Shown: positions 24,935 through 33,111 of the stretch, in pieces | Layout: each line of letters starts with the position of its first letter | Numbering within the stretch: the stretch's first letter is position 1 | NCBI GenBank assembly: GCA_934590355.1 | Contig: CAKTOX010000008.1 | Coordinates: 1 to 64,000 of the forward strand | From: an uncultured Oscillospiraceae bacterium | GTDB lineage: Bacteria; Bacillota; Clostridia; Oscillospirales; Oscillospiraceae | Direction of reading: 5' to 3' | Length of the DNA stretch: 64,000 bases | Notes under the pieces: generated by a model | What the model saw: the letters and a program-made list of their open reading frames with translations, nothing else | Database searches by the model: none | Told to the model about the DNA's origin: nothing | Position numbers and translations under genes: made by a program

Positions 24935-25717
24935 TTAGTGACAGCCGTGATGACCGCAGCCGTGGTCGCCGCAGGTATGACCGCCCTCGCCGTGTTCGTG
25001 GTCGTGGTGGTCGCAGTGAACGTTGGGGTTATACGCCAGAACGCCGCCGATGAGCGCGCTTACCGCTGCGTCAGCTTCGCCGCTTACGCCGCCGTAGAGC
25101 TTGATGCCTGCCTCGGCAAGCGCCTTCTGAGCGCCGCCGCCGATGCCGCCGCAGATGAGCGTGTCAACGCCGCTCTGCATCAGGAAGCCTGCAAGTGCCC
25201 CGTGGCCGCTGCCGTTTGTGTTAACGACCTCCTCGCGGACTATCTTGCCGTCTGCGATCTCGTAGATCTTAAACTGCTCGGTGTGACCGAAGTGCTGAAA
25301 GATTTTGCCGTTGTCGTAGGAAACTGCGATTTTCATAATTTGTTCTCCTTTGTTTGGATATAGGTTTTGTGAATTTTCGTTGTTGTCGTGCGCCTTGGCG
25401 CAGCGTCCGCACTGCGAATGCTCCTGCCCGCCGCAAATGCGATAGTTGCCGCCCGTAATGTGCAGCGGCTTTCCGTAAACAAGACACGCGGCGATCTTGC
25501 GTCTGGCGTTTTCGTATATCTCCTGCACGGTCGAGCGGGAGATATCCATCTGCGCCGCGCATTGCTCATGGGTGAGTTGCTCAAGATCCACAAGCCGTAT
25601 CGTCTCGTATTCGTCAAGCGTCAGCAGCACCGGTACGGTGTCCGCAGAGCCTGCGGGGGAGAAGATATCGACCTGCGGCTCGCCGCAAATTCGCCGGCAG
25701 CGTGGCGGTCTCGGCAT
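24935..25717 (-). CDS. DUF134 HTH regulator fused to a NifX/NifB-type domain
   Basis: 260 aa fusion. Residues 1-90 form the DUF134 unit (MPRPPRCRRI start, LTLDEYETIRLVDLE, HTH with SRSTVQEIYENARRKI). A Cys knuckle (C95, C103, C106) follows, then from M128 a dinitrogenase iron-molybdenum-cofactor-type domain (KIAVSYDNGKIFQHFGHTEQF, CGGIGGGAQKAL). The last 30 residues are very rich in His and Cys. M128 is preceded by AAAGGAG at normal spacing, so the second domain may also be made alone (133 aa). A metal-sensing or metal-carrying role is inferred. No nitrogenase genes are present. Confidence 0.88.
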   Translation of the reverse strand: MPRPPRCRRICGEPQVDIFSPAGSADTVPVLLTLDEYETIRLVDLEQLTHEQCAAQMDISRSTVQEIYENARRKIAACLVYGKPLHITGGNYRICGGQEHSQCGRCAKAHDNNENSQNLYPNKGEQIMKIAVSYDNGKIFQHFGHTEQFKIYEIADGKIVREEVVNTNGSGHGALAGFLMQSGVDTLICGGIGGGAQKALAEAGIKLYGGVSGEADAAVSALIGGVLAYNPNVHCDHHDHEHGEGGHTCGDHGCGHHGCH

Positions 25718-25749
25718 AGAAACTCCTCCTTTATTTTCGGCATATACCG

Positions 25750-25778
25750 ATTATACACCGCCAAAACCGAAAAGTCAA
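25750..25778 (-). promoter_or_regulatory. Sigma-A promoter of the DUF134-NifX gene
   Basis: Minus strand: TTGACT (25773-25778), 17 bp, TATAAT (25750-25755). Confidence 0.75.
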
Positions 25779-25796
25779 TCAGTTTCTGCCGGCAAG

Positions 25797-25829
25797 AAAA
25801 TCCCGCAGTCATACGACTACGGGATTTTT
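25797..25829 (-). terminator. Terminator after tRNA-Ser(UGA)
   Basis: AAATCCCG stem with AGTC/GACT upper stem and four-base loop; T tract in both directions. Confidence 0.8.
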
Positions 25830-25836
25830 GAAGCTG

Positions 25837-25925
25837 TGGCGGAGAGTGTGGGATTCGAACCCACGTGGGCGTGAGCCCAAACGGTTTTCAAGACCGCCTC
25901 GTTATGACCACTTCGATAACTCTCC
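25837..25925 (-). tRNA. tRNA-Ser (anticodon UGA)
   Basis: Minus strand, 89 bases with encoded CCA. Acceptor GGAGAGT/ACTCTCC, discriminator G, anticodon loop CTTGAAA, long variable arm typical of serine tRNA and a normal T-arm GTTCGAATC. No own promoter is visible, so it is probably made by read-through from the upstream tRNA-Ser(GCU). Confidence 0.95.
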
Positions 25926-25940
25926 GAATATTAAATTAGT

Positions 25941-25971
25941 GAAAAGAGCACACTTAATGTGTGCTCTTTTC
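25941..25971. terminator. Perfect hairpin between the two tRNA-Ser genes
   Basis: Perfect 13 bp stem (25941-25953 with 25959-25971), loop TTAAT, A4/T4 flanks. It resembles a terminator between two same-strand tRNA genes, or an RNA processing signal. Confidence 0.75.
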
Positions 25972-25972
25972 A

Positions 25973-26064
25973 TGGCGCAGAAGGAGGGATTTGAACCCTC
26001 GCGCGCTTTTTACACGCCTACTCCCTTAGCAGGGGAGCCCCTTCGGCCTCTTGGGTACTTCTGC
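25973..26064 (-). tRNA. tRNA-Ser (anticodon GCU)
   Basis: Minus strand, 92 bases with encoded CCA. Acceptor GCAGAAG/CTTCTGC, discriminator G, anticodon loop CTGCTAA, long variable arm, T-arm GGTTCAAATCC. A strong promoter lies just upstream at 26081-26109. Confidence 0.95.
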
Positions 26065-26080
26065 ACATTGCCGCTAAAGT

Positions 26081-26109
26081 ATAATAGCATAGCCGCGCGG
26101 CGATGTCAA
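26081..26109 (-). promoter_or_regulatory. Promoter of the tRNA-Ser genes
   Basis: Minus strand: consensus -35 TTGACA (26104-26109), 17 bp, -10 TATTAT (26081-26086). Confidence 0.85.
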
Positions 26110-26122
26110 GAAGTTTATTTGC

Positions 26123-27124
26123 TCAAAAGACGGCAGCTCTGAGTGCGTTGACTTTTTCGGCGATGCGGGAAAACTCGTCGGGGGTGAGCGCCTGAGCAGC
26201 GTCACACTTTGACTGCGCCGGATCGTCGTGCACCTCGATCATGAGGCCGTCCGCGCCGGCCGCTGCCGCCGCAAGCGACATTGCCTCTATATATTTCGCG
26301 TGCCCCGTTGCATGACTGGGATCGACGATTATGGGCAGATGGCTGAGATCCTTCACGACCGCGACGGCGGAAAGATCGAGAGTGTTTCGCGTGTACGGCT
26401 CAAAGGTGCGTATGCCGCGCTCGCAGAGGATGATGCGCTCGTTGCCGCCCTTCATGATATATTCCGCCGAGGTCAGCAGCTCCTTGACGGTATTTGCCCA
26501 GCCGCGCTTGAGAAGAATGGGCTTATCTATCCGCCCGAGTTCTTTGAGAAGCTCAAAATTTTGCATATTACGCGCCCCGACCTGAATAAGATCGACGCAC
26601 TCGAACATTTCAAGCTGCTCTTTTTCCGTTATCTCACTCACTATGGGCATACCGTTATTTTTGCCCGCCTGAGCAAGCAGCGGCAGCGCACTTTCTCCGA
26701 GCCCCTGGAACGAATACGGCGAGGTGCGCGGCTTGAACGCTCCGCCGCGCAGTATGGAAGCGCCCGCGTCCTTGACGGCTGCCGCGATGCCCTGCATTTG
26801 ACGGCTGCTCTCAACGGAGCACGGCCCCGCGATCATGGCGAAATTACCGCCGCCTATTTTAACGCCGCCTACGTTCACGACCGTGTCCTCCGTATGCAGC
26901 GCTCGGCCGGCAAGCTTATACGGCTGCGAAACGGATTTAACATATTCGACCGTGTCGAGACCCTCAATATATGCGCCGTCAAGTCTGCCGGCATCGCCGA
27001 TGACGACGAGAACATTCTGATATTCGCCCATTATGGTCTGCACGTCAAGATCGTGGCAGCGTATCCAACAGCGCAGATCCTCGGTCTGCTCGGGGGTCGC
27101 GCTTCGCTTTAAAACTATTATCAT
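26123..27124 (-). CDS. aroF: 3-deoxy-7-phosphoheptulonate synthase (DAHP synthase)
   Basis: First enzyme of the shikimate pathway, joining PEP and erythrose-4-phosphate. The 333 aa protein has an N-terminal ferredoxin-like regulatory domain (about residues 1-75, MIIVLKRSATPEQ) followed by the KDO/DAHP barrel: IAGPCSVES, LRGGAFKPRTSPYSFQG, QVGARNMQNF, LKRGWANT, and DPSHATGH. The domain order matches the AroA-beta type found in Bacillus and Thermotoga, which is feedback regulated through the N-terminal domain. GGAGG lies 8 bases before ATG 27124. It is monocistronic with its own promoter. Confidence 0.95.
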   Translation of the reverse strand: MIIVLKRSATPEQTEDLRCWIRCHDLDVQTIMGEYQNVLVVIGDAGRLDGAYIEGLDTVEYVKSVSQPYKLAGRALHTEDTVVNVGGVKIGGGNFAMIAGPCSVESSRQMQGIAAAVKDAGASILRGGAFKPRTSPYSFQGLGESALPLLAQAGKNNGMPIVSEITEKEQLEMFECVDLIQVGARNMQNFELLKELGRIDKPILLKRGWANTVKELLTSAEYIMKGGNERIILCERGIRTFEPYTRNTLDLSAVAVVKDLSHLPIIVDPSHATGHAKYIEAMSLAAAAAGADGLMIEVHDDPAQSKCDAAQALTPDEFSRIAEKVNALRAAVF

Positions 27125-27172
27125 GGCTCAGCCTCCGATGAAATTCGATGGTTTAATAATAATCATATCAGT

Positions 27173-27201
27173 ATTATACAACATATCCGCGATTTTGTCA
27201 T
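27173..27201 (-). promoter_or_regulatory. Sigma-A promoter of aroF
   Basis: Minus strand: ATGACA (27196-27201), 17 bp, TATAAT (27173-27178). Confidence 0.7.
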
Positions 27202-27217
27202 TATTTAAAAAATATAC

Positions 27218-27245
27218 TTGACAATGCCGTACTATCTGCTATAAT
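27218..27245 (+). promoter_or_regulatory. Sigma-A promoter of the metK leader
   Basis: Consensus TTGACA (27218-27223), 16 bp, consensus TATAAT (27240-27245), placing the RNA start just before the S-box. Confidence 0.85.
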
Positions 27246-27263
27246 GCTATGGAAAACTGAACA

Positions 27264-27400
27264 CCTTATCAAGAGTGGCGGAGGGAACGGCCCTGTGAAG
27301 CCCGGCAACCTGCGAAGGCAAGGTGCCAAATCCGGCGGTGATGATCGAAAGATGAGGCTTATGACCAAATTTGTGCTCCGTCGGTCCGACGGAGTTTTTT
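27264..27400 (+). promoter_or_regulatory. SAM-I riboswitch (S-box) with terminator before metK
   Basis: The aptamer spans 27264-27357: P1 arms CCTTATC (27264-27270) and GATGAGG (27351-27357) close a fold holding the conserved GGAGGGAACGGCCC, GAAGCCCGGCAACC and AAGGTGCCAA blocks. A 9 bp hairpin (27376-27394) and seven T follow. SAM binding should favour the terminator and shut off metK, a feedback loop on SAM synthesis. Confidence 0.95.
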
Positions 27401-27456
27401 TATTTCGTTAGCCGTATTGTGTGTTCGGAAAAAATATTTTTTCGGAGGAAAAGAAA

Positions 27457-28637
<1,181 letters not shown>

Positions 28638-28638
<1 letters not shown>

Positions 28639-29258
28639 TGCATATTCCGAGCTGCGAGAGCAGTCAGCTCAGCATCGTTGCCTTTGACGAGGCTCTTGCC
28701 GAGTCAGGTCACAGGGGCGATTACGATGCCCAAAGGTGGCTGTACGTTCCGGATCATTACACGGATTACCGTTATATCCTCGGAACGCGCGGGAGCGATC
28801 CGCTCATCTGCATCGGCATTAACCCCTCGACCGCCGCACCGGACGATCTTGACAACACGCTCAAAAGCGTTTCCCGCATCGCGCAGGGCAACGGCTATGA
28901 CAGCTGGATAATGTTTAACGTCTATGCACAGCGCGCAACGAATCCGGACGACATGGATGCCGAGCTCAACGAAAAGCTCCACCGCGAGAATATGCGTGCG
29001 TTCGAATACATATTAAAAAACGTGGGTGAGGGCATATCCCCCGCGATTTGGGCGGCATGGGGCACCATAATCGAAAAGCGTCCCTATCTCAAGGACTGTG
29101 TGCTCGACATGGTGCACCTCGGAGAAAAATACGGCGCAAAGTGGTACAGTGCCGGCAAGCGCTCGGTTAAGGGTCATCCGCACCACCCGCTGTATTTGCG
29201 AAAGGACGCTCCGACCGAGGAGTTTGACATAGGATCGTATCTTCAAAACTGTCTGTGA
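28638..29258 (+). CDS. DUF1643 family protein
   Basis: Cytosolic protein of 206 aa with the DUF1643 pattern: RYILGTRG, CIGINPSTA followed by DDLDNTLKSVSRIA, WIMFNVYAQRATNP, and the C-terminal KGHPHHPLYLRKD. Family function is unknown; the fold resembles uracil-DNA glycosylase-like or nucleotide-binding domains, but that is not visible here. It overlaps metK by one base and would be controlled by the SAM riboswitch, which links it to SAM or methylation only by context. Confidence 0.85.
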
Positions 29259-29268
29259 GGTGAACGAT

Positions 29269-30093
29269 ATGGAGCAGAAGCTCAAGCTTGCACTTATTCA
29301 AATTCGCACCGAGACCGACAAGGCGCTCACTATGGATAAGGCAGAGCGCATGATAAGGCAGGCCGCGCAAAACGGCGCAAATATAATCGTTTTGCCGGAG
29401 ATGTGGAACTGCCCATACTCCAAGAAGTATTTCCACGCCTTTGCCGACAACGAAAAGGGCGAGAGCAGGGAAGCAATGTCGCGTTGGGCGCGCGAAAACG
29501 ATGTAATTCTCGTCGGCGGCTCCGTGCCGGAAAAGTGCGGAAATAAGCTTTATAACACCTGCTTTGTGTATAATGAGCAGGGAGAGGAGATAGCCCGCCA
29601 TCGAAAAGTACATCTGTTTGACGTTGATATTAAGGGCGGAGTGCGCTTTAAAGAGTCAAACAGCTTTGCTCCCGGAAATGAAATAAGCGTGTTTGACACC
29701 AAATACGGAAAAATGGGTGTTGAGGTGTGCTTTGATATCCGTTTCCCGGAGCTGTCAAGAGCGATGGCAAACAGGGGAGCGCAGATAATATTCTGCCCCG
29801 CGCAGTTCAATATGACGACAGGCCCGCGCCATTGGGAGCTGAGCGTGCGGGCGAGGGCGATGGATAACGAGCTTTTCTTCGTGGGCGTGTCTGCCGCACG
29901 ATACGAGGGCTTTGACTATGAATGCTGGGGTCACTCGACCGTGGCAAGTCCATTCGGAATGGTACTCGCCTCGTGCGACGAAAAGGAGCAGATACTCTAT
30001 TGCGACGTTGACCTTTCGGAGGTAGCATCCGTGCGCGAGCAGCTCCCGACCTTCCTTCATCTGCGCGAGGATGTGTATGATGTAGCCAAATGA
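29269..30093 (+). CDS. Carbon-nitrogen hydrolase, nitrilase superfamily (omega-amidase-like)
   Basis: Protein of 274 aa with the Glu-Lys-Cys catalytic triad: Glu in LPEMW, Lys in HRKVHLFD and Cys in VCFDIRFPE. The sequence pattern (NCPYSKKYF, LYNTCFV, RFPELSRAMANRGAQII) resembles Nit2/omega-amidase, which hydrolyses alpha-ketoglutaramate or ketosuccinamate; in SAM-linked contexts it can serve methionine salvage transamination repair. That reading fits the metK operon but is inference. The start is ATG 29269 after GAGG. A terminator follows. Confidence 0.88.
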   Translation: MEQKLKLALIQIRTETDKALTMDKAERMIRQAAQNGANIIVLPEMWNCPYSKKYFHAFADNEKGESREAMSRWARENDVILVGGSVPEKCGNKLYNTCFVYNEQGEEIARHRKVHLFDVDIKGGVRFKESNSFAPGNEISVFDTKYGKMGVEVCFDIRFPELSRAMANRGAQIIFCPAQFNMTTGPRHWELSVRARAMDNELFFVGVSAARYEGFDYECWGHSTVASPFGMVLASCDEKEQILYCDVDLSEVASVREQLPTFLHLREDVYDVAK

Positions 30094-30095
30094 TT

Positions 30096-30125
30096 AAAAA
30101 CCCGGGGCAAAATGCCTCGGGTTTT
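30096..30125 (+). terminator. Terminator of the metK operon
   Basis: AAACCCGGGGCA arm pairs with TGCCTCGGGTTTT, AAA loop, one mismatch; T4 tail. Confidence 0.8.
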
Positions 30126-30154
30126 GTCATATCCTCCGAAATGGAAAAAAGGTA

Positions 30155-30183
30155 TTGCAAAACTGTGAATTAGCAAGTATAAT
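30155..30183 (+). promoter_or_regulatory. Sigma-A promoter of the pyrR leader
   Basis: TTGCAA (30155-30160), 17 bp, TATAAT (30178-30183). Confidence 0.75.
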
Positions 30184-30204
30184 GCACTGCGAAAAGATTT
30201 TTAA

Positions 30205-30306
30205 GACGGTTCAGAGAAGCCGGCAAAATCGCAGATATTGTGTACCTCTCTGTGGGGAGAGGTATGTTCATGTGCGTCTTGCCGGCTTCGGTAAGGCGAT
30301 TTTTTT
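30205..30306 (+). promoter_or_regulatory. PyrR-responsive attenuator
   Basis: TCAGAGAAGCCGGC (30211-30224) matches the PyrR-binding loop pattern. The segment 30217-30224 can pair with 30281-30288 (antiterminator), competing with the terminator stem 30275-30283/30290-30298 followed by T7. An extra hairpin lies at 30244-30263. PyrR with UMP should promote termination. Confidence 0.85.
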
Positions 30307-30323
30307 ATGCGGGAGTGAAGCAC

Positions 30324-30866
30324 ATGAAGCTCAAGGCAAGACTTATGGATGAGGCGGCGATGAACCGCGCGCTCATGAGAATATCCCATGAGATCACCGA
30401 AAAGAACAAGGGCGTAGATAACATAGTGCTTGTCGGGATACGCAGAAGGGGAGTGCCCATCTCAGAGCGCATCCGAGATAACATAAAGAAGATCGAAGAT
30501 GTGACCGTCCCCTGCGGCAGTGTGGATATCCGCTTCTACCGTGACGATCTGAGCCACGAGAGCGAGCAGCCCGTCATAAACAAGGCGGACATCGGCGCGG
30601 ACGTGAACGACAAAAGCGTCGTGCTCGTTGACGATGTGCTGTATACGGGACGCACCGCGCGCGCCGCAATAGAGGCCGTTTTCACGGCAGGGCGCCCGCG
30701 CAGCATCCAGTTTGCGGTGCTCGTAGACCGCGGCCACAGAGAGCTGCCCATAAGAGCCGATTATGTCGGCAAGAACGTTCCGACCTCAAGAGCCGAGCTC
30801 GTCGAGGTGCGCCTGCCGGAGTATGACGGCGAAACGGGCGTTTATCTTATGGACATTGATAACTGA
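30324..30866 (+). CDS. pyrR: Pyrimidine operon attenuation regulator/uracil phosphoribosyltransferase
   Basis: RNA-binding regulator that senses UMP/UTP and has weak UPRTase activity. The 180 aa protein has the PRPP loop VVLVDDVLYTGRTARAA, LVGIRRRGVP, and the basic surface used for RNA binding. GGGAG precedes ATG 30324 by 8 bases. The attenuator in its own leader implies autoregulation together with the uracil permease downstream. No pyrimidine biosynthesis genes are in the window, so this is a salvage unit here. Confidence 0.95.
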   Translation: MKLKARLMDEAAMNRALMRISHEITEKNKGVDNIVLVGIRRRGVPISERIRDNIKKIEDVTVPCGSVDIRFYRDDLSHESEQPVINKADIGADVNDKSVVLVDDVLYTGRTARAAIEAVFTAGRPRSIQFAVLVDRGHRELPIRADYVGKNVPTSRAELVEVRLPEYDGETGVYLMDIDN

Positions 30867-30923
30867 GTCAGCAAATACCCTTAATATAAATCAAAAACTA
30901 CACAAAGAGAGGTACAATCACTA

Positions 30924-32291
30924 ATGAAAGAAAAAACCGTGATTAATGGACCCGTGTACGACGCACGCACCCTTGGCACTCCCAGAATGCTGGTTCTCGG
31001 ACTTCAGCATATGTTCGCAATGTTCGGCGCGACCGTTCTTGTCCCCATCCTGACCGGACTTGACATCGCAACGACCCTGCTGTTCGCAGGTCTCGGCACT
31101 CTGCTGTTCCACTTCCTCACCCAGCGCAAGGTTCCTGCATTCCTCGGCTCCTCCTTCGCCTTCATCGGCGGCTACAACGCGATCCGTACGATCGGCATGG
31201 ACGCAGCCGGCAAGCCCATATACAATAACGACCTGCTCGTTTACGCCTGCTTCGGCGTGGCCTGTGCGGGACTTATGTATGTTGTTCTGTCCATCCTCTT
31301 CAAGTCCTTCGGCGTAAAGAAGGTCATGAAATTCTTCCCCCCGATAGTCACCGGCCCCATCATCATCTCCATCGGCCTGATCCTGTCCTCCTCGGCTATC
31401 ACCAACTGCAGCGAAAACTGGATCGTAGCTATATTTGCTATACTCATCGTCATTTACTTCAACATCTGGGGCAAGGGTATGACCAAGATCATTCCTATCC
31501 TCCTCGGTGTTATCGGCTCATACGTCATCTCGATGATCATTGACCCCGCCTCCCGCATGGCAGTCGTCGAGAAGGTCGCGTCGGCAAAATGGTTCGGTCT
31601 GCCCATCGTATGGGAAAACAGCGTGTTCCACCTGTTCAACATGGATGTCGACACCGGCATGCTTCTGAGCGCATTCTTCACCATCGTACCCCTGTCTCTC
31701 GCAACCATGGTCGAGCACATCGGCGACGTGTGCGCAATATCCTCCACCGTCGGCAAGAACTACGTTGCCGACCCCGGTCTGCACCGCACCCTGCTCGGTG
31801 ACGGTCTTGCAACCACCCTCGCATCCCTCTTCGGCGCACCCGCAAACACCACCTACGGCGAAAACACCGGCGTCCTCGCACTCAGCAAGGTATATGACCC
31901 CCGCGTGATCCGCATCGCAGCATGCTTCGCGATAGTATTTTCCTTCAGCCCGAAGTTCGCGGCACTCATCACCGCAATGCCCGTAGCGACCATCGGAGGC
32001 ATTTCCCTGATCCTCTACGGTATGATCTCCGCAGTCGGCGTGCGCAACGTCGTTGAGAACAAGGTCGACTTCACCAACAGCCGCAACGTCATCGTCGCAG
32101 CCCTCATCCTCGTCCTCGCGATCGGTATCAACTACTCCGTCGGCAGCATCCAGATCGGCATAGTATCTCTCTCCGGCCTCGCAGTCGCATCTCTCGTAGG
32201 CATCGCAGTAAACGCGATCCTGCCCGGCAAGGACTACGAGTTCGGTATCGATGAGCAGGGTGACACCTCCGTCAACTTCATCGTTCGCTAA
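30924..32291 (+). CDS. uraA: Uracil permease (NCS2 family, UraA/PyrP)
   Basis: Nucleobase:cation symporter of 455 aa with 12-14 hydrophobic segments. Signatures include LGLQHMFAMFGATVLVP at the N-terminus, FLGSSFAFIGG, the substrate-binding GLATTLASLFGAPANTTYGENTGVLA and a C-terminal ISLSGLAVASL region. It follows pyrR after 57 bases with no terminator between, giving a pyrR-uraA unit under PyrR attenuation, the standard Firmicutes arrangement for uracil uptake. A terminator follows. Confidence 0.95.
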   Translation: MKEKTVINGPVYDARTLGTPRMLVLGLQHMFAMFGATVLVPILTGLDIATTLLFAGLGTLLFHFLTQRKVPAFLGSSFAFIGGYNAIRTIGMDAAGKPIYNNDLLVYACFGVACAGLMYVVLSILFKSFGVKKVMKFFPPIVTGPIIISIGLILSSSAITNCSENWIVAIFAILIVIYFNIWGKGMTKIIPILLGVIGSYVISMIIDPASRMAVVEKVASAKWFGLPIVWENSVFHLFNMDVDTGMLLSAFFTIVPLSLATMVEHIGDVCAISSTVGKNYVADPGLHRTLLGDGLATTLASLFGAPANTTYGENTGVLALSKVYDPRVIRIAACFAIVFSFSPKFAALITAMPVATIGGISLILYGMISAVGVRNVVENKVDFTNSRNVIVAALILVLAIGINYSVGSIQIGIVSLSGLAVASLVGIAVNAILPGKDYEFGIDEQGDTSVNFIVR

Positions 32292-32310
32292 AAGAAAGCA
32301 TGAAATATAC

Positions 32311-32342
32311 AAAGCAGCTCGTCATACGGCGAGCTGCTTTTT
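32311..32342 (+). terminator. Terminator after the uracil permease
   Basis: Perfect 11 bp AAAGCAGCTCG/CGAGCTGCTTT stem (32311-32321 with 32330-32340) and T tail. Confidence 0.88.
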
Positions 32343-32366
32343 CATAACAAAAAATATGATAGAAAC

Positions 32367-32397
32367 AAAAAAGGCTCACCCGAAAGGTGAGCCTTTT
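32367..32397 (-). terminator. Terminator directly at the 3' end of tRNA-Gln
   Basis: Perfect 12 bp stem (32369-32380 with 32386-32397), loop CGAAA, T6 on the minus strand; it touches the tRNA CCA end. Confidence 0.85.
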
Positions 32398-32470
32398 GGC
32401 AGCGGATGAAGGATTCGAACCCTCACAAACGGAGTCAGAGTCCGGTGTGCTACCATTACACAAATCCGCT
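32397..32470 (-). tRNA. tRNA-Gln (anticodon CUG)
   Basis: Minus strand, 74 bases with encoded CCA. Acceptor AGCGGAT/ATCCGCT, discriminator G, anticodon loop CTCTGAC, T-arm GGTTCGAATCC. Own promoter at 32484-32511 and own terminator. Confidence 0.94.
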
Positions 32471-32483
32471 AAGCGCAAAAGTT

Positions 32484-32511
32484 ATTATACAGTAAAATCG
32501 GAATTTGTCAA
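32484..32511 (-). promoter_or_regulatory. Promoter of tRNA-Gln
   Basis: Minus strand: consensus TTGACA (32506-32511), 16 bp, consensus TATAAT (32484-32489). Confidence 0.85.
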
Positions 32512-32549
32512 TACCTAATCGCCACTTTTTTCGAAAATGATTTTTTCGC

Positions 32550-33005
32550 TTACGGCTTACACCGACCGCAGGGTGTATAACCTGCTGCGAGAGCCTCCTC
32601 GGCCGAGGAAAACCAGACGCGATTTTCTTCGAGGATCTTGTTTGCGGAGGTGCAGCCGGCTCTGTGGAACTTATCCGAATTACAGCTTGCGACATATTCG
32701 CCCTCGGCGGAGTCTATGCTTTGCGCACTTGGTGTCGAGGTTACGATCGGGTCCGTTGCGGACGGCTTCAAATCGTCCGCAGCGCCGCTTGAGACCGGAG
32801 CGCGGGTGATGTGCACCTCTGCGGCCTGAGCTGTCAAATCGTCGTTGTACGCTCCGGGGAGAGCGAGGGCGGCAGCAATGAGCATGGCAAGGCATATGAG
32901 CGCTTTGATGCCGAAGCCGCTGCCGTGCTGCTTAAAGGCTTTAACGCCATAGACCGCAGCTGCTATTGCGGACAGCGCACCTATTATGCAAAACAGCGTT
33001 TTCAT
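32550..33005 (-). CDS. Membrane protein with C-terminal Ada-like metal-binding domain
   Basis: Protein of 151 aa. Two hydrophobic stretches near the N-terminus (about 2-20 and 33-50) are followed by a Ser/Ala/Thr/Pro linker and a C-terminal domain of about 48 residues with YVASCNSDKFHRAGC and GYTPCGRC. This pattern is that of the small Ada/Pnk-like zinc domain often found at the ends of nucleases and surface proteins in Firmicutes, where a Cys3-His or Cys4 site holds the fold. Function unknown. GGAGGTG precedes ATG 33005, and a good promoter lies upstream. Confidence 0.78.
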   Translation of the reverse strand: MKTLFCIIGALSAIAAAVYGVKAFKQHGSGFGIKALICLAMLIAAALALPGAYNDDLTAQAAEVHITRAPVSSGAADDLKPSATDPIVTSTPSAQSIDSAEGEYVASCNSDKFHRAGCTSANKILEENRVWFSSAEEALAAGYTPCGRCKP

Positions 33006-33037
33006 ATACCGTCACCTCCAATGCGAGCATTAGTATA

Positions 33038-33066
33038 ATAATAGCCGCGCCAGTGAATAAAGTCAA
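33038..33066 (-). promoter_or_regulatory. Sigma-A promoter of the Ada-like domain gene
   Basis: Minus strand: TTGACT (33061-33066), 17 bp, TATTAT (33038-33043). Confidence 0.7.
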
Positions 33067-33072
33067 TAATAA

Positions 33073-33105
33073 CGGCTTCCCGGGAAATATCGGGAAGCCG
33101 CTTTT
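33073..33105. terminator. Hairpin after the MATE gene
   Basis: Perfect 10 bp CGGCTTCCCG/CGGGAAGCCG stem (33073-33082 with 33091-33100), 8-base loop. The T tract is clearer on the plus strand (CTTTT); the minus strand that ends here has only TTATTATT. Confidence 0.65.
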
Positions 33106-33111
33106 GTGTGT

